Source: Chaenocephalus aceratus (Eukaryota; Chordata; Actinopteri; Perciformes; Channichthyidae). From it: DNA of 64,000 nt. Shown piece after piece: positions 18,183 through 29,300 of this stretch. Each line of letters begins with the position of its first letter. The first letter of the stretch is position 1. The notes below the pieces were generated by a model, which saw only the letters and a program-made list of their open reading frames with translations, was not told where the DNA came from and did not search any database. Position numbers and translations under genes: made by a program. The stretch covers positions 28,349,452 to 28,413,451 of the forward strand of contig CM043800.1 in NCBI GenBank assembly GCA_023974075.1, read 5' to 3'.

Positions 18183-18593
18183 GGAGCATCCTTACTGGCA
18201 CCAAGTGCAAAGTCAGCTTCACCCTCACTGCAAGAAAGAAGAAGAAATTAAGAAATTGTGAATCGTTTTTAATTTACATTTACTCGCCTTTGCAATGTTG
18301 TGGTTGTTAGAGTGTTTCCTGTCAGCTCGTCTGTTGGGAAGATATAAAATATTAGTTTCATGGAAGTCACACCGTCACATATAAGAGCATTAAGACATAC
18401 AGTACATAGGCTAAAACAAAAACATCTAAAGATATAACCTTGCACTTTGATAAGTCTCGTGAACATTTCCACTATTTTGACATTTTTATAGATCAAAATT
18501 GAACTAAAGAAATAAAGGTAGATTAATCCATATTGAAAATAGGTGTCAGCTGCTACACTAATTATAATAGTTATATTTCTTAATGAATTAAGA

Positions 18594-18660
18594 TAAGATA
18601 TTACTGTATTGATCCCAATTTGGAAATGTTTGTGTTGCAGCAGCATAACAAGAAAAACAA
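18594..18660 (-). mobile_element. Retroposon 3' tail, reverse orientation
   Basis: The reverse complement reads TGCTGCAACACAAACATTTCC, then AAATTGGGATCAATACAG and ATCTTATCT. It matches the tail at 7860-7945, so both are 3' ends of the same LINE/SINE family. Confidence 0.45.
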
Positions 18661-20290
18661 AATATAAGTTAATAAAAGTATGTGAGGGATGGAATATTAA
18701 ATTGAATATAAATGTAAAATCTACATGTGATTTTACGTCCAAGAGAAGCTATGGAGCAGAGAGTTCTCTGCCAGCCAGAGGTGATTTGTTATTAGTTCAA
18801 TATGTCAAACTGATTTCCCTGACTACAATCTTTAGTTACATGGTGAAACGTTATGCTGCTTGTACTAATTAGACTCATCATATAAGCCACACAGGTTTTA
18901 ATAGGATGTATTCATTATCTTTACTTGTGTTGTGGTCTTTTCAGCAGCGTCATCTCTAAAACGGCGATACAGTCACTACCCATCATTTACATTTCACCGT
19001 GACATGGACAAAAATGTAACGTCAGCTTACCTCATGGCACGAATCCAGACTCTCCTTTGGAAAACATTGGCCGGGAAACGATAGAACGAGCACGTTTCAT
19101 GCGAAGACCTGTGGCTGCAACCCGGAGCAAAGCAACAAACCATTGTGTAGCTAACTAGTAGCGCTAGCTTTAGCTAACGTTAGCCAACGAAACGAACTGC
19201 CGAGTAAAATTGGAAAACACTGGTAATTAATTGTTCTATAATTTGTAAAACTACGGTGTTAAAAATGACAATTTCAAAAATACAGATTCTAATGGTCAGA
19301 TATAGATATACAGATAGGCCTACTAAAGATACTAAAGATAGGCAGGTACTTGCTTTCAAGCAGAACACAGGGGGAAACAAATTTAGCGGGAGTGTTTACG
19401 CGTTCGGCGTAATGACGTACAACAGCCTCGACAATTTCTGTAATCCTATTCAGCCACTCGGTAACAACCATCGTTTTTCAGACACGTAAACTCTTCAAAA
19501 ATCACCAGTGGGGTCACTGCTGATGTATTTAATGTTGTAGAACAAAACGTGATTTATCTCTTAAATTTGTGTCAACCACAGACCTTATTTCGAGCTATTT
19601 TCCAAAACCCTATGGAGAAAATGCATTGCTTTTTTGACGAAGGAACCGAAAGTGCTAAAAATGCTAACTTACTTCCGGGTTTTAGGACGCGTCACTGCGG
19701 TTCTCTATCTCCAGCATACTTGAAATTCCACCGAGGCCGCGTCCTTAAAATCCCCACAATGCTTTGCGCACGGACCAATTTTAAAAACCCGCCTTGCGGA
19801 GAATGGCTGAACCGACGCAGCACACATTTAAATGTAAGTATGTAGTGGCGTAGAACATGTGTTGGTGTAATATTACTTTGTTACATTTGTTATCACCAAA
19901 AATGTGTTCCGTGAAAGTAAAGCAAGTTCATAATTAGATAGACATCGTGAGGTATTCATTTTCGGTACAGTTTATGTTGAAACCGTTAGAGAGAGTGGCA
20001 CACTTGTTAGCCTGTTCCATTCTTCTTCGTTTTCCGAAGCCGTAGCTTGGAAGTATACTTGCTTCGTTTCTGAAGGAAGTGACTTGGAAGTACGCGACTA
20101 CCAAGCCAGCATCCTCGAGATTGAGAAACGGCCACAGAGACCAATCGAGGGCATTTGTATGATCTGCATGAAAGTGGCCATGTCGGCAGGCCACATCATG
20201 TAGACAGCCAGTCACCCTCTGTGAGGCATTTTTACCACATGGGTACTGCGTACCGGTGAGTACCGGCCCAATTCAAGCACTGATTCAGAT

Positions 20291-21617
20291 AATTTACTTT
20301 AAAGCGATACTAGTACAACACTGTAAACAAAATACTCAGTGGTGGAAGAATAATTCAGAAATTGGACTTAGAAAAAAAAGGAAAATAAATGCTACATTTT
20401 AGAAATGTCTTGCAATCAAAATTATACCTAGGTAAAAGTACAAGTATTAGTATAGTATCAGACTGAAAGTACCGCAATAACATCTAATCCCTATGCAGAA
20501 TACGCCATTTCAGGTTCATACATTGTCTTTGAATTATAATAAGTGAGGCACTCCTGTCACCTGTGTACAACTCTTTAATGTTGCAGTTGTAAAAGGAGGA
20601 GCTTATTCTATTAACTTTGTAATGCTTGATATCTTGATAAATACTATTACATTATAATTTATTAGTTGATTTATAATTAAAAAATATTTGTAATAAAAAA
20701 AAGACATATAAGTTTTATTTGACCTGTTGTTAAGTACAGAAGGTACATTTAGGATCGTACTGTAGCAATATTCTTAAATTATTCTTCATCAGCAGCACTG
20801 GTAAAATCCATGACTAATAAAAAACAACAACTTTTAATCTGTTTATTATAGTAAAGCCAAAGATATACAGGAAAGGGGAGGACAGAGGGGATGAACCCAA
20901 ACCAAGGCCAGGATGCAGTTGCAGGGACCAAGCCACAACAAACTGACCATCTGCCTCACCAGGTACACACTGGTACATGTATCAGATACATTTTAAAACC
21001 AAAGGAATCATAAAAAAGACAAAGCATTATGAACGTTAGGCCATGATATTCATTATACTGTTAACACAAAATTAGACTGCCAGCATTTGGAAACTTAGCC
21101 TATAAAAGGTGAACCAGACATTTTCCCTAGATGTTGGACTGCTGCACTTCTTGGAAAATGTTGTCAGCTGACAGAAACATGTCAAAGAAGTTCCTGGAGG
21201 CAGTACGTTTTGCCACAATCACCACCATTGTCACCTTTGATGATCTAGAATTCTTAACCATATTATTCCATTAAGCTCTTTTAAACAGATGTAGAGCCTG
21301 AGTCTATAAATAAAAAACAGATGGCAGGAGCTAATCAAGGAATATCTTAACAATATATATATTGTACATGTTTTATAAGGAACATTCATTTTTTCTCACA
21401 TGAATCACGCATCTGCTAAAACACTGACTACATTTCATTGTGAACATTTCATTTAAGATTACCTGAATGGGTTGAACTGTACACAATTGTTGATAAGATA
21501 AGTTGAAAAACTAAACTGTATTTAAAATAATGTGAAACACAACTCCCAAAAACAGTTCTCTGTGTGCTCTTGTTTTAAGAACATTAACTTAATATCTTTA
21601 ACCATAACTTTTTTAAA
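20291..21617. other. AT-rich sequence with a probable MITE fragment near 20337
   Basis: The stretch CAGTGGTGGAAGAATAATTC at about 20337, followed by GGTAAAAGTACAAGTATT, resembles the left end of a common fish MITE. No matching right end was found. No gene is seen in the rest. Confidence 0.35.
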
Positions 21618-21744
21618 TTAAAGGTCCCATGTCATGGCCATTTCTACTAATCATAATTCCATTGTTGAGGTATACTAGAATAGATTTATATTGTGCAATT
21701 TTCCAAACTCACATTGGTTTCTCATACAGCATCTCTGTATAGTA

Positions 21745-22582
21745 CAGTTGCAAGAAAAAGTGTGAACCCTTTGGAATTACCTGGATTTCTGCATAAGTTG
21801 GTCATAAAACGTGTTCTGATCTTCATCTAAGTCACAACAATAGACAAACACAGTCTGCTTAAACTAATGCCACACAAACAATTATATGTTTTCATGTTTT
21901 TATTGAACACACCATGTAAACATTCACAGTACAGGGTGTGAACCCCTAGGCTAAAGACTTCTTCAAGAGCTAATTGGAGTCAGGAGTCAGCCAACCTGGA
22001 GTCCAATCAATGAGACGAGATTGGAGGTGTTGGTTAAAGCTGCCCTGCCCTATAAAAAAAAAAGAGCTCTCAGAAGACCTACGATTAAGAATTGTTGACT
22101 TGCATAAAGCTGGAAAGGGTTCCAAAAGGATCTCTAAAAGCCTTGATGTTCATCAGTCCACGGTAAGACAAATTGTCTATAAATGGAGAAAGTTCAGCAC
22201 TGTTGCTACTCTCCCTAGGAGTGGCCGTCCTGTAAAGATGACTGCAAGAGCACAGCGCAGAATGCTCAATGAGGTGAAGAAGAATCCTAGAGTGTCAGCT
22301 AGAGACTTAAAGAAATCTCTGGCACATGCTAACATCTCTGTTGACGAATCTACGATACGTAAATCACTGAACAAGAATGGAGTTCATGGGAGGACACCAC
22401 GGAGGAAGCCACTGCTGTCCAGAAAACACATTGCTGCCCGTTTGAAGTTTGCAAAAGAGCACCTGGATGTTCCACAGCACTACTGGCAACATATTCTGTG
22501 GACAGATGAAACCAAAGTTGAGTTGTTTGGAAGGAACACACAACGCTATGTGTGGAGAATCCAAAGGGTTTACATGCAACTG
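21745..22582 (+). mobile_element. Tc1-like transposon, 3'-deleted
   Basis: The left end CAGTTGCAAGAAAAAGTGTGA is the characteristic fish Tc1 terminal repeat, next to TA at 21743-21744. The right side keeps only GCAACTG followed by TA (22583-22584). The inverted repeat and the C-terminal half of the gene are lost. It sits inside the TTAA-type element. Confidence 0.85.
21974..22566 (+). pseudogene. Tc1 transposase, N-terminal two thirds
   Basis: The frame encodes the two helix-turn-helix DNA-binding domains ([19 protein letters not shown] and the second near residues 80-140), the AT-hook-like RSGRPVK between them, and the first catalytic aspartate in ILWTDETKVELFG. After YVWR the frame runs into element flank, so the other two catalytic acidic residues are gone. 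The protein cannot be active. Confidence 0.9.
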
Positions 22583-23290
22583 TATGTGTATTCACTCTCT
22601 GTCCTAAATGGCTTGTTGGAGCTCCTGCCCCCCCCCCTCCCTATGAGCCCAGTGACCGTCTGCGAGACAGCGAGACACAGTGAAACCCAGCCCGAAACCA
22701 GCCCGAGCACACACACACACCCGCAGCCTGGCTGGGAGTTTGTGTGTGTGCTCACTGCTCACACACCGACTCACAGCCTCACCGCGTCCCACCGTCTCAT
22801 GGAGGAGAAATCGGCGGAGCTGCAGCTGAGAAAAGATTGAGTGTGTGTGTGAGGAACGTAACGGCCCCCGGACGTAACGTAACGGCTCCACGGATTGGTC
22901 CATTTTGGTATGGTCACGTCACTGTACCCAGGAAGTAAAAGAGAAATCTCCAACGAGGCGTTCTGGGGCAGCATCGACAGGTCTTTTCTGTGTTTTACTC
23001 ACTACAGGGTGTACTTTGAGGGTTTGTGACTTTGCAGACTGTTTACATGCATACAAACCTTCATAACACACAAGGGGATGGGTAATAACCATAGACTGTA
23101 TATATAAATGGACGTAGGGTCCGTGACGTCACCCATAGGATTCTGCAGAGTTACCGTGAAGCCCTTAGTAGGCGGAGTCGGCCACTAACGGCTCAACAGT
23201 GACGTCAGAGTTCAACTCCCGCCTTCTCCAAATAAGGGCAAAGCCAGCTGGAAGTTCCAGAGCTAGCTGAAGCTACCAAGCTAAGCTAAC

Positions 23291-24003
23291 ATGCTCCCCA
23301 TCTGCACACTGCCGTCGCATTTTACGTTTCTAAGGTAAGCGGCCATGAAACTATTCAGCAAAACTATAAATAATAATCTAAGTTATTGAGTTTTTAGCAT
23401 AATACTTCAGAATCTTAAAACCCCTTAACGTTTGTATGCAATTGGGCTAAATTCAACTCTGGAATCAAGCAAATATTAATATGTTTGCATGACATTAGTT
23501 ATTTATATTTTGATATCACTTAACCATACATTTAAGTCAAGCTAAGGTACATGTGATGGTAGCTAGTTAGTGCTCTTACCTGTGAGGCCAACAGCATAAT
23601 AACCAGACTGTATCATTACAAATAAGTACCAGTTCTAGATCCTTGACTTTAGACAAACAATTCAAAAGACAAAATGTATTTAAAGACCAATCTTTATTTG
23701 AATGTGCCTCTTAACCTGATATATTAGTTATACAGTAATAGTATTGACAATCTAAAAAAACTGAGCAACTCAACAGTCAACTTTATGTTTCTTATTGTCT
23801 AAAGCATTTATTATTTTCATTTCCCCCCTCTCATATTCAGTGTGGACGGATTGAGACAGCATGGTGTCCAGAGGGCTGCAGAGACTTCAGGGAGAAACCT
23901 CCGTGTGATGGACGTCCTGTCTGTTGGTTTGGAGAGGACTGAGGGTCTTTCCTCAGCGAGGAGGACCAGGGCTGATGAAGGAGCCCATGCTGGGCAAAGC
24001 TGA
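23291..24003 (+). CDS. Candidate two-exon small ORF (68 aa) inside the 3.2 kb element
   Basis: The ATG at 23291 leads to a donor TCTAAG then GTAAGC at 23335. The polypyrimidine-rich acceptor CTCATATTCAG ends at 23840. Joining 23291..23334 to 23841..24003 gives 207 nt that stay open to the TGA at 24001-24003. AATAAA follows at 24136. I recognise no family: it is a short hydrophilic protein rich in Arg, Gly and Ser. It could be a non-coding exon pair that is open by chance. Confidence 0.35.
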
Positions 24004-24401
24004 CACCAACTGCACAGGCCTAGTCTGTCACTTTATTTGACTAAATGTGTTTACTTATACATTTAATAGGTTTACACCTTCTGTCCATATGTGCTTTTTA
24101 TTTAAAACATTTGATTAACTTTTGGTTCACATTTCAATAAATTGTATTTGTATTTGCTCTCCTTTTGTCCATTATTCTTACTGAAAATGTTAGATTACAC
24201 ATTCACATCTGACTGAAGATTGGCCCCATTTATTTGTGACGTTGCAAACTCTGCGGTACAAGGCACAAGTGATGTGAAGCTCATAAAGTGAGGCAAATAG
24301 AAATAATCAGCGGATGGAGTGTAGATGTGGAAATAGCTGCATTCGATCAGCTGACTGTTTTTACAATAAAAGTTGTTTATAGTGAATGTCCTGTACTGGT
24401 C

Positions 24402-25840
24402 TTAACATCTCATAGCATCAGCTTTTAATGATCCTCTTGGATGTTCTTCTTGACCCTCAGAGAAGGAGAACATGTCGTGTCTTTCAGGCATGTCCTTTCC
24501 TAACAAAAATGACAGGAAACATAAAACATATTATTGCAGAACAAGTGTGTTATTTATGAAAGCGGTGTGTTTGTGTGTTTAGGGGCTGTAGATATAATTA
24601 TTTTGTAATTGTAATGTTTTTTTTTAATTTAAACAATGAGCTACAAAGACAATCAGATTATGAATGAACAGTATGATGTTCATCAACATTGAAATATATG
24701 TTATTATCAAAATAATATTTCACTGTTATCAAAACGTAGTGCAACTGTAGAAGCTTGCTCTGTTGTCTCACTGAAAGAATCACTTTTACCACGTTTTTAC
24801 AGACAATATTGAGAGATAAATCTTTGCCTTCAATACATTACATTAGAAAGCTGACAGTCATATTGCTAAATATCTAAATGTAACTTTTTGCATGGAAAAA
24901 CCCCTCAACTTAAATGATGTGTAGGTGATCTAGTATTTAGTATTGTTTATTGGAATGTATATCAGTGTATTCAAGTCAATACTTCATTCATTTAAACCAA
25001 TATCTTTCTTGATTCTTTGTACAGTAAGAAAAAAAGAGTCTTTGTACCTGAGCTGAAGTTCACTGCTGTGAGGAGTCCAGTTCTGTCTCTCACTCTCTGG
25101 TCCAGCCTGTCTGCATCACCTGGACACCTTAAACAAACAGATATATATATGTAAAGTACCATGTGTACAAACAATATAACTGATTCTCTTCCGTTGGACA
25201 TGTTGGATTGTGTATTGTCCGAGTCAGGGTCCTTTTTATTTTACTGTAACTTTGGAAGTTGTGTTACCAATGCTTACTGTTTATTTGATACCCATTTGGT
25301 AATGCAATTAATAAAAACAACAAGGTTTTGGTTCGTTCTTCAGATGACTGTGACGTTAAGGTGTAAGCTCAATAATGCTCCAGCTCAATCAACCATATTG
25401 TAATATCTAAGTAATCATCTTGAAATATGACATTAATAATTGTAATATACACACATCTTATTGTGAGGTTGATTTCACATAACTACTTCGACATTAACTT
25501 GTCTACATACTTGAGCATAGCCAATTTAAATTAACCTTAGCGATGCATACAGTTCCTCCTACATAATAAAATATCTCTAAGTTACAAGGATGTAACCTTA
25601 TTTTATCAACCTCAAACAGAAGCCGTTTGTTCAACAGTATTATCCCACTAAACACTTGTCTATTTCGTTTTAACCTTTATATATACAGTCTATGATTTTA
25701 ACTTGGAGGGTACGATTACAATCGTTAGCACCGATGTAGCTACCACTAGCTTACATGCTAACCCAAGCCTTACCATTCATTACGTAGCTGATTAAAATCA
25801 TTAACACATAAATAAAGCACTCGAATTTCACTTACCGCAT
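24402..25840 (-). CDS. Candidate three-exon small ORF (60 aa), convergent to the 23291 ORF
   Basis: Exons are 25836..25840 (ATG plus two bases, donor GTAAGTG), 25048..25127 (acceptor TTTGTTTAAG, donor GTACAA) and 24402..24499 (acceptor TTTTTGTTAG). They sum to 183 nt and remain open to a TAA. A minus-strand AATAAA lies at 24097-24102. The protein is hydrophilic and unrecognised. It converges with the plus-strand ORF, so the transcripts would overlap at their 3' ends. Confidence 0.33.
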
Positions 25841-26377
25841 TCATGCACCGTCTGTTTTAACCGCAGAGCGAGTCACAATAGTCCGATATATAAGCATGAA
25901 GAACAAACAACCACGGCCGGCTTCAAGTTGTGTTTCCTGGATGAGCTGAGCAGGCAGAGTCCCTGTAGCTAGCTTCACGGAGCAGCTAGCAGAGAGACAA
26001 GAAGCTAACAGCGGCAGGCACTTGACAGAGCCGTCACTCAACGTGACCACGCCCTAATTTATGCACACACTTTAAGACCTAATATAAATAAAAGGGTCGC
26101 GTTAGAAAACAATTCACTCTCAGATCCATAAGCATGAAGGTGGAATCTAACTATATCGATAATAAAATGTATGGAGCCAGGGAGAGAAACATGTTTTTTT
26201 CTGCTGTAAAGTTGGGCATTTTAACATGGGGGTCTATGGAAATTGCTCCTTTCTGCAGCCATCGCCTATCGGCCAATATATGAACTGCAGTGTGTGACAC
26301 TTCCGTATTGGCTTCACGGCTCGACCCCACAGTTTGCCGCTTGGTAATAACCAGAAAAGCATGCATGGGACCTTTAA

Positions 26378-29300
26378 GAAAAATGTATGCCTTGAGTCTA
26401 ACTCAGTAGATTTTAAAGTACATCATATGAAACCCCTCTGTTACTGTACTTGTAGTGTTTCTTCATTGAACAGTTTGAGTGATTCTTCTTGGTCTCTGGC
26501 TGTTGCATGTGCTTCCAAAGAGCCAGAGGATGGCAGTGTGCTGCCATGTGTGAATGTGCTCAGAGCACTCAGGCGGTGAATGCTTCTGACAACAACAACA
26601 TGGTCATTAACGCCTATGAGCAAATCACATTATAGAGATAACAGATCTATTTTAATCTGTTTCATCTTTGTTAGAATTCAGAGGAACCACTTTGAATAAT
26701 ACATATCTTTATAAGCTGAGGGAAAAGTATTCTTTGCAAATAACCTTTTTCAAAATAATCTATAATGCTTTCGCAACAACTGTGCTGAAAACTGATTTTG
26801 GTCAATTAGTATTTATAAAAATCAATTCGTGTTGGTTTGAGTACCAGTGAGATCTGGTTTAATGATTTAGGGCATGATAGATCACTTCCCTGTGAGGCTT
26901 CTTTGAATATTTTTTCTGCATTGTGTGCAACAACCATCGAGTTACATCAAAAGTGAATGCTGTTTGACACAGGTTGTCTTCTTGGCATCCTAAACAAGTT
27001 TTTCATATGGCCAGTGCTAAATTACAGAAAACAGCATGGCCCTGAATATCCCCTTAAAATATGATTTGCAACCGTAGAGAAAACGTGTCTTTAAAATGAT
27101 GCATTCCCAGTGTATTTTTATATTTATGAGCCATCAGGTTTCACATTATTAAATATAATGCAGTCCAAGAAACAACAGTAAGTTGAACCTAAAGGAACAG
27201 AATATGTATCCTCGAAAAGATTCAGTAGATCTGCGGCTGCTGAATTGAGATCAGAATACTTCCTCTTCTATCATTAGGGTTGGAAATAACCACCAGCTAT
27301 ATCGCAGCAGTAGGTGGTGGTGGTGGGTTTGTCCCCTCACTAGGCACTTGGGGGAAAACAAGCCATTGTTCAAAGCTCCAGTAGCATCTAAAGGACGCCA
27401 TCACTGCTCGTTCTCTCTGGTTTTCCAGCACTCATGGCTTAAAGATGCCAACATCCCTCATCCTAAAGCCATTACATTTTTTGATTGTTTCTTGCAGTTA
27501 GTTTGCATCATAATGACTCCTAAAAAACCTTTCTGTGTCAAATTTCGGAGGAAAATGTGCTGTCAACATTCTTGTTATAAACCTAATGCGGGTTGCGGAT
27601 AGTCTGTTTCCCCTAATCTCACAATCCTCTCCTGTCACTGCAACTCACAAAACCAATACAGTCTGTGTAGTACACTGCGAGGACTAATTCATTTTGAATT
27701 ACCGTGAGGCATATGAAAACTCCTTGGCACCAGCATGAGGAGACGGGTTAAAAGAGGCAGCTATGGTCCGGTCTTCTGTGTGAGGAAGCTGCCTGTGTGT
27801 CTCCGATAAGAAGGACTGAGTGGTGAGGACACGTCAGCCTACTTCAGGTGTCAGCACTTCAAACCAGCAGCAGGGCTTCAGAGGGAATGTGTAAAACTCC
27901 ATATTGCAGAGGTGAAGTGGAGGATATTCGGAATTTGTAGTATTTGATGCCTGGTGTCAACTTGTTCTTAACCTAAAAAAAAGAAGATAAATGAATCCCC
28001 GGAGTGGTGACTCAATGCATTTCTGCTCTTAAAAGCTTACTGCCACTGTTTTCTTTATAAAGTGTTGCTCAGCAAAAGCATGCACTTCATTTTTAATTGA
28101 CAAGTCTCTTGTGGTGTATTACAGCAATTTACTGCATTGCAGTGTAAGGCCACTTGAGTTATTAAGAAAGATCAAAGAAATGATAGCATATAGCGCCGAC
28201 TACGGCTGTTCCATTTAAAGGGGGATTACGGAGCATCATAAGAGGGCTGATAAAGCAACAGTGAAAATAAACAGTAATGACTGAGCTCTTAAACACAATA
28301 TTCAAAAACTCTTCAATGAATTGCAATGCACTTGTTAAAAACTGGGATGAAACTATTTGAAATTATTTCCTGATCTCATAGACATTTTTATCTTTGGATG
28401 AATACATAATAAAGATGAGAATTGATAACGATGTGCCTTGGTCAGTGACAACATAAATACCACTCGTTATGTGTTCAGTCAACGCAGTGGAATCATCCCG
28501 ATATTCATCATACATTGGGATTACACAGCAGAAAATCTTGCTGTTTGGAAAATTGACTCTCAGTAAAAACAAAACACACCCCATAGAGACTGCACATAAA
28601 AAGCTGTTTCATGGAAATAAAGCATATTGAATAACATTTACCAGATTCATCATGGTCTGACCCAGCAGTGGAGGGATTTAAGACTCACCAGACATTTTAC
28701 GCAGCAGGGAAAAGAAGCCAGCGTTAAGAAGAGAAAAGGATAACATATCAGGCGTGTGACTGTACATAATATTGAATTCTGCTAAAGATGTAGAACAAAT
28801 TAAATCCTGAATGTGCAAATGAAGGGTCTTTGCTGTTAAGTGAATGACATATGCTTTAATTGTGTTAAGAATGGCTGCTGTTTATGAGTGTTCATGAATG
28901 TTTCGGTTTATATTCCATTATATTTCACAATGACATAGAATACAAGCACAATTACTGTTTGCGCCTTTCAAATAAATGGCTACAGGGATAATTTGAAAAA
29001 TGTAAAGTACATTTTTCTACATTTAAACAAATGTATGCTGCCCGTAATCTGCTCCCGCATGGCACTGTTGATGCTTCCGGCTTTATTGTTTTGCGATTGT
29101 GTATCTTTAAATAGAAGAACTCCCTTTCTTAAAAGACAACAAATCAGTAATAACATAGCAGCTCTTTTTCTTTTTAAAACAAAAGCAGTCATTCTCTCTT
29201 TTAGAGAGGTTACACATATGAAAACACAGTTGGATGCAGAAGAAATGGATCAGAGGGATGATATCCAGCAGGGCTACTGTATGCTTCCAGGCACTTAACC

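Larger units (their letters stand above)
15499..19705. mobile_element. Inverted-repeat-bounded element carrying a SWIM/YqaJ gene
   Basis: Positions 15499-15653 and 19540-19705 are inverted copies of the same sequence of about 155-165 bp (GAGAACCGCAGTGACGCG on the left, CGCGTCACTGCGGTTCTC on the right). Between them lies a decayed gene with a SWIM finger and a YqaJ-type nuclease. YqaJ nucleases accompany some eukaryotic DNA transposons (ISL2EU-like, from memory). True outer ends could lie further out (15.18-19.85 kb) and no TSD was identified, so the class is uncertain. Confidence 0.5.
11423..20282. mobile_element. Large composite hAT element (8.9 kb) with perfect 8-bp TSD
   Basis: The left end is CAGTGCTTGAATTG and the right end CAATTCAAGCACTG. 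The flanks are identical ATTCAGAT (11415-11422 and 20283-20290). Inside are a decayed hAT transposase, a truncated Gypsy element, an inverted-repeat-bounded SWIM/YqaJ gene, another hAT, and a fragment (about 11602-11725, minus) of the 50563 hAT. The intact TSD shows that all inner material arrived after, or inside, this insertion. Its left end is about 100 bp upstream of the tmem106b promoter. Confidence 0.85.
23091..26343. mobile_element. 3.2 kb element with ATAGACTGTATATA start and 9-bp TSD
   Basis: The left end ATAGACTGTATATATAAATG and the right end TTGCCGCTTG are flanked by GTAATAACC (23082-23090 and 26344-26352). The host sequence is continuous across the join when compared with the 55256 copy. 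The same start occurs in a tiny relic at 37403. A 9-bp TSD recalls Mutator-like elements, but no clear terminal inverted repeat or transposase was seen. An internal TATATACAGTCTATG at about 25680 is an inverted copy of the start. Confidence 0.65.
21622..26373 (-). mobile_element. TTAA-type (Kolobok/piggyBac-like) element, opened by two insertions
   Basis: The ends are AGGTCCCATGTCATG and CATGCATGGGACCT, with TTAA at 21618-21621 and 26374-26377. Internal blocks match the reverse complement of the 797-bp copy at 55256-56052. In between are a Tc1 copy (21745-22582) and a 3.2 kb element (23091-26343). TTAA duplications with AGG termini suggest Kolobok-like, but this non-autonomous family encodes no transposase that could prove it. 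Confidence 0.8.
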
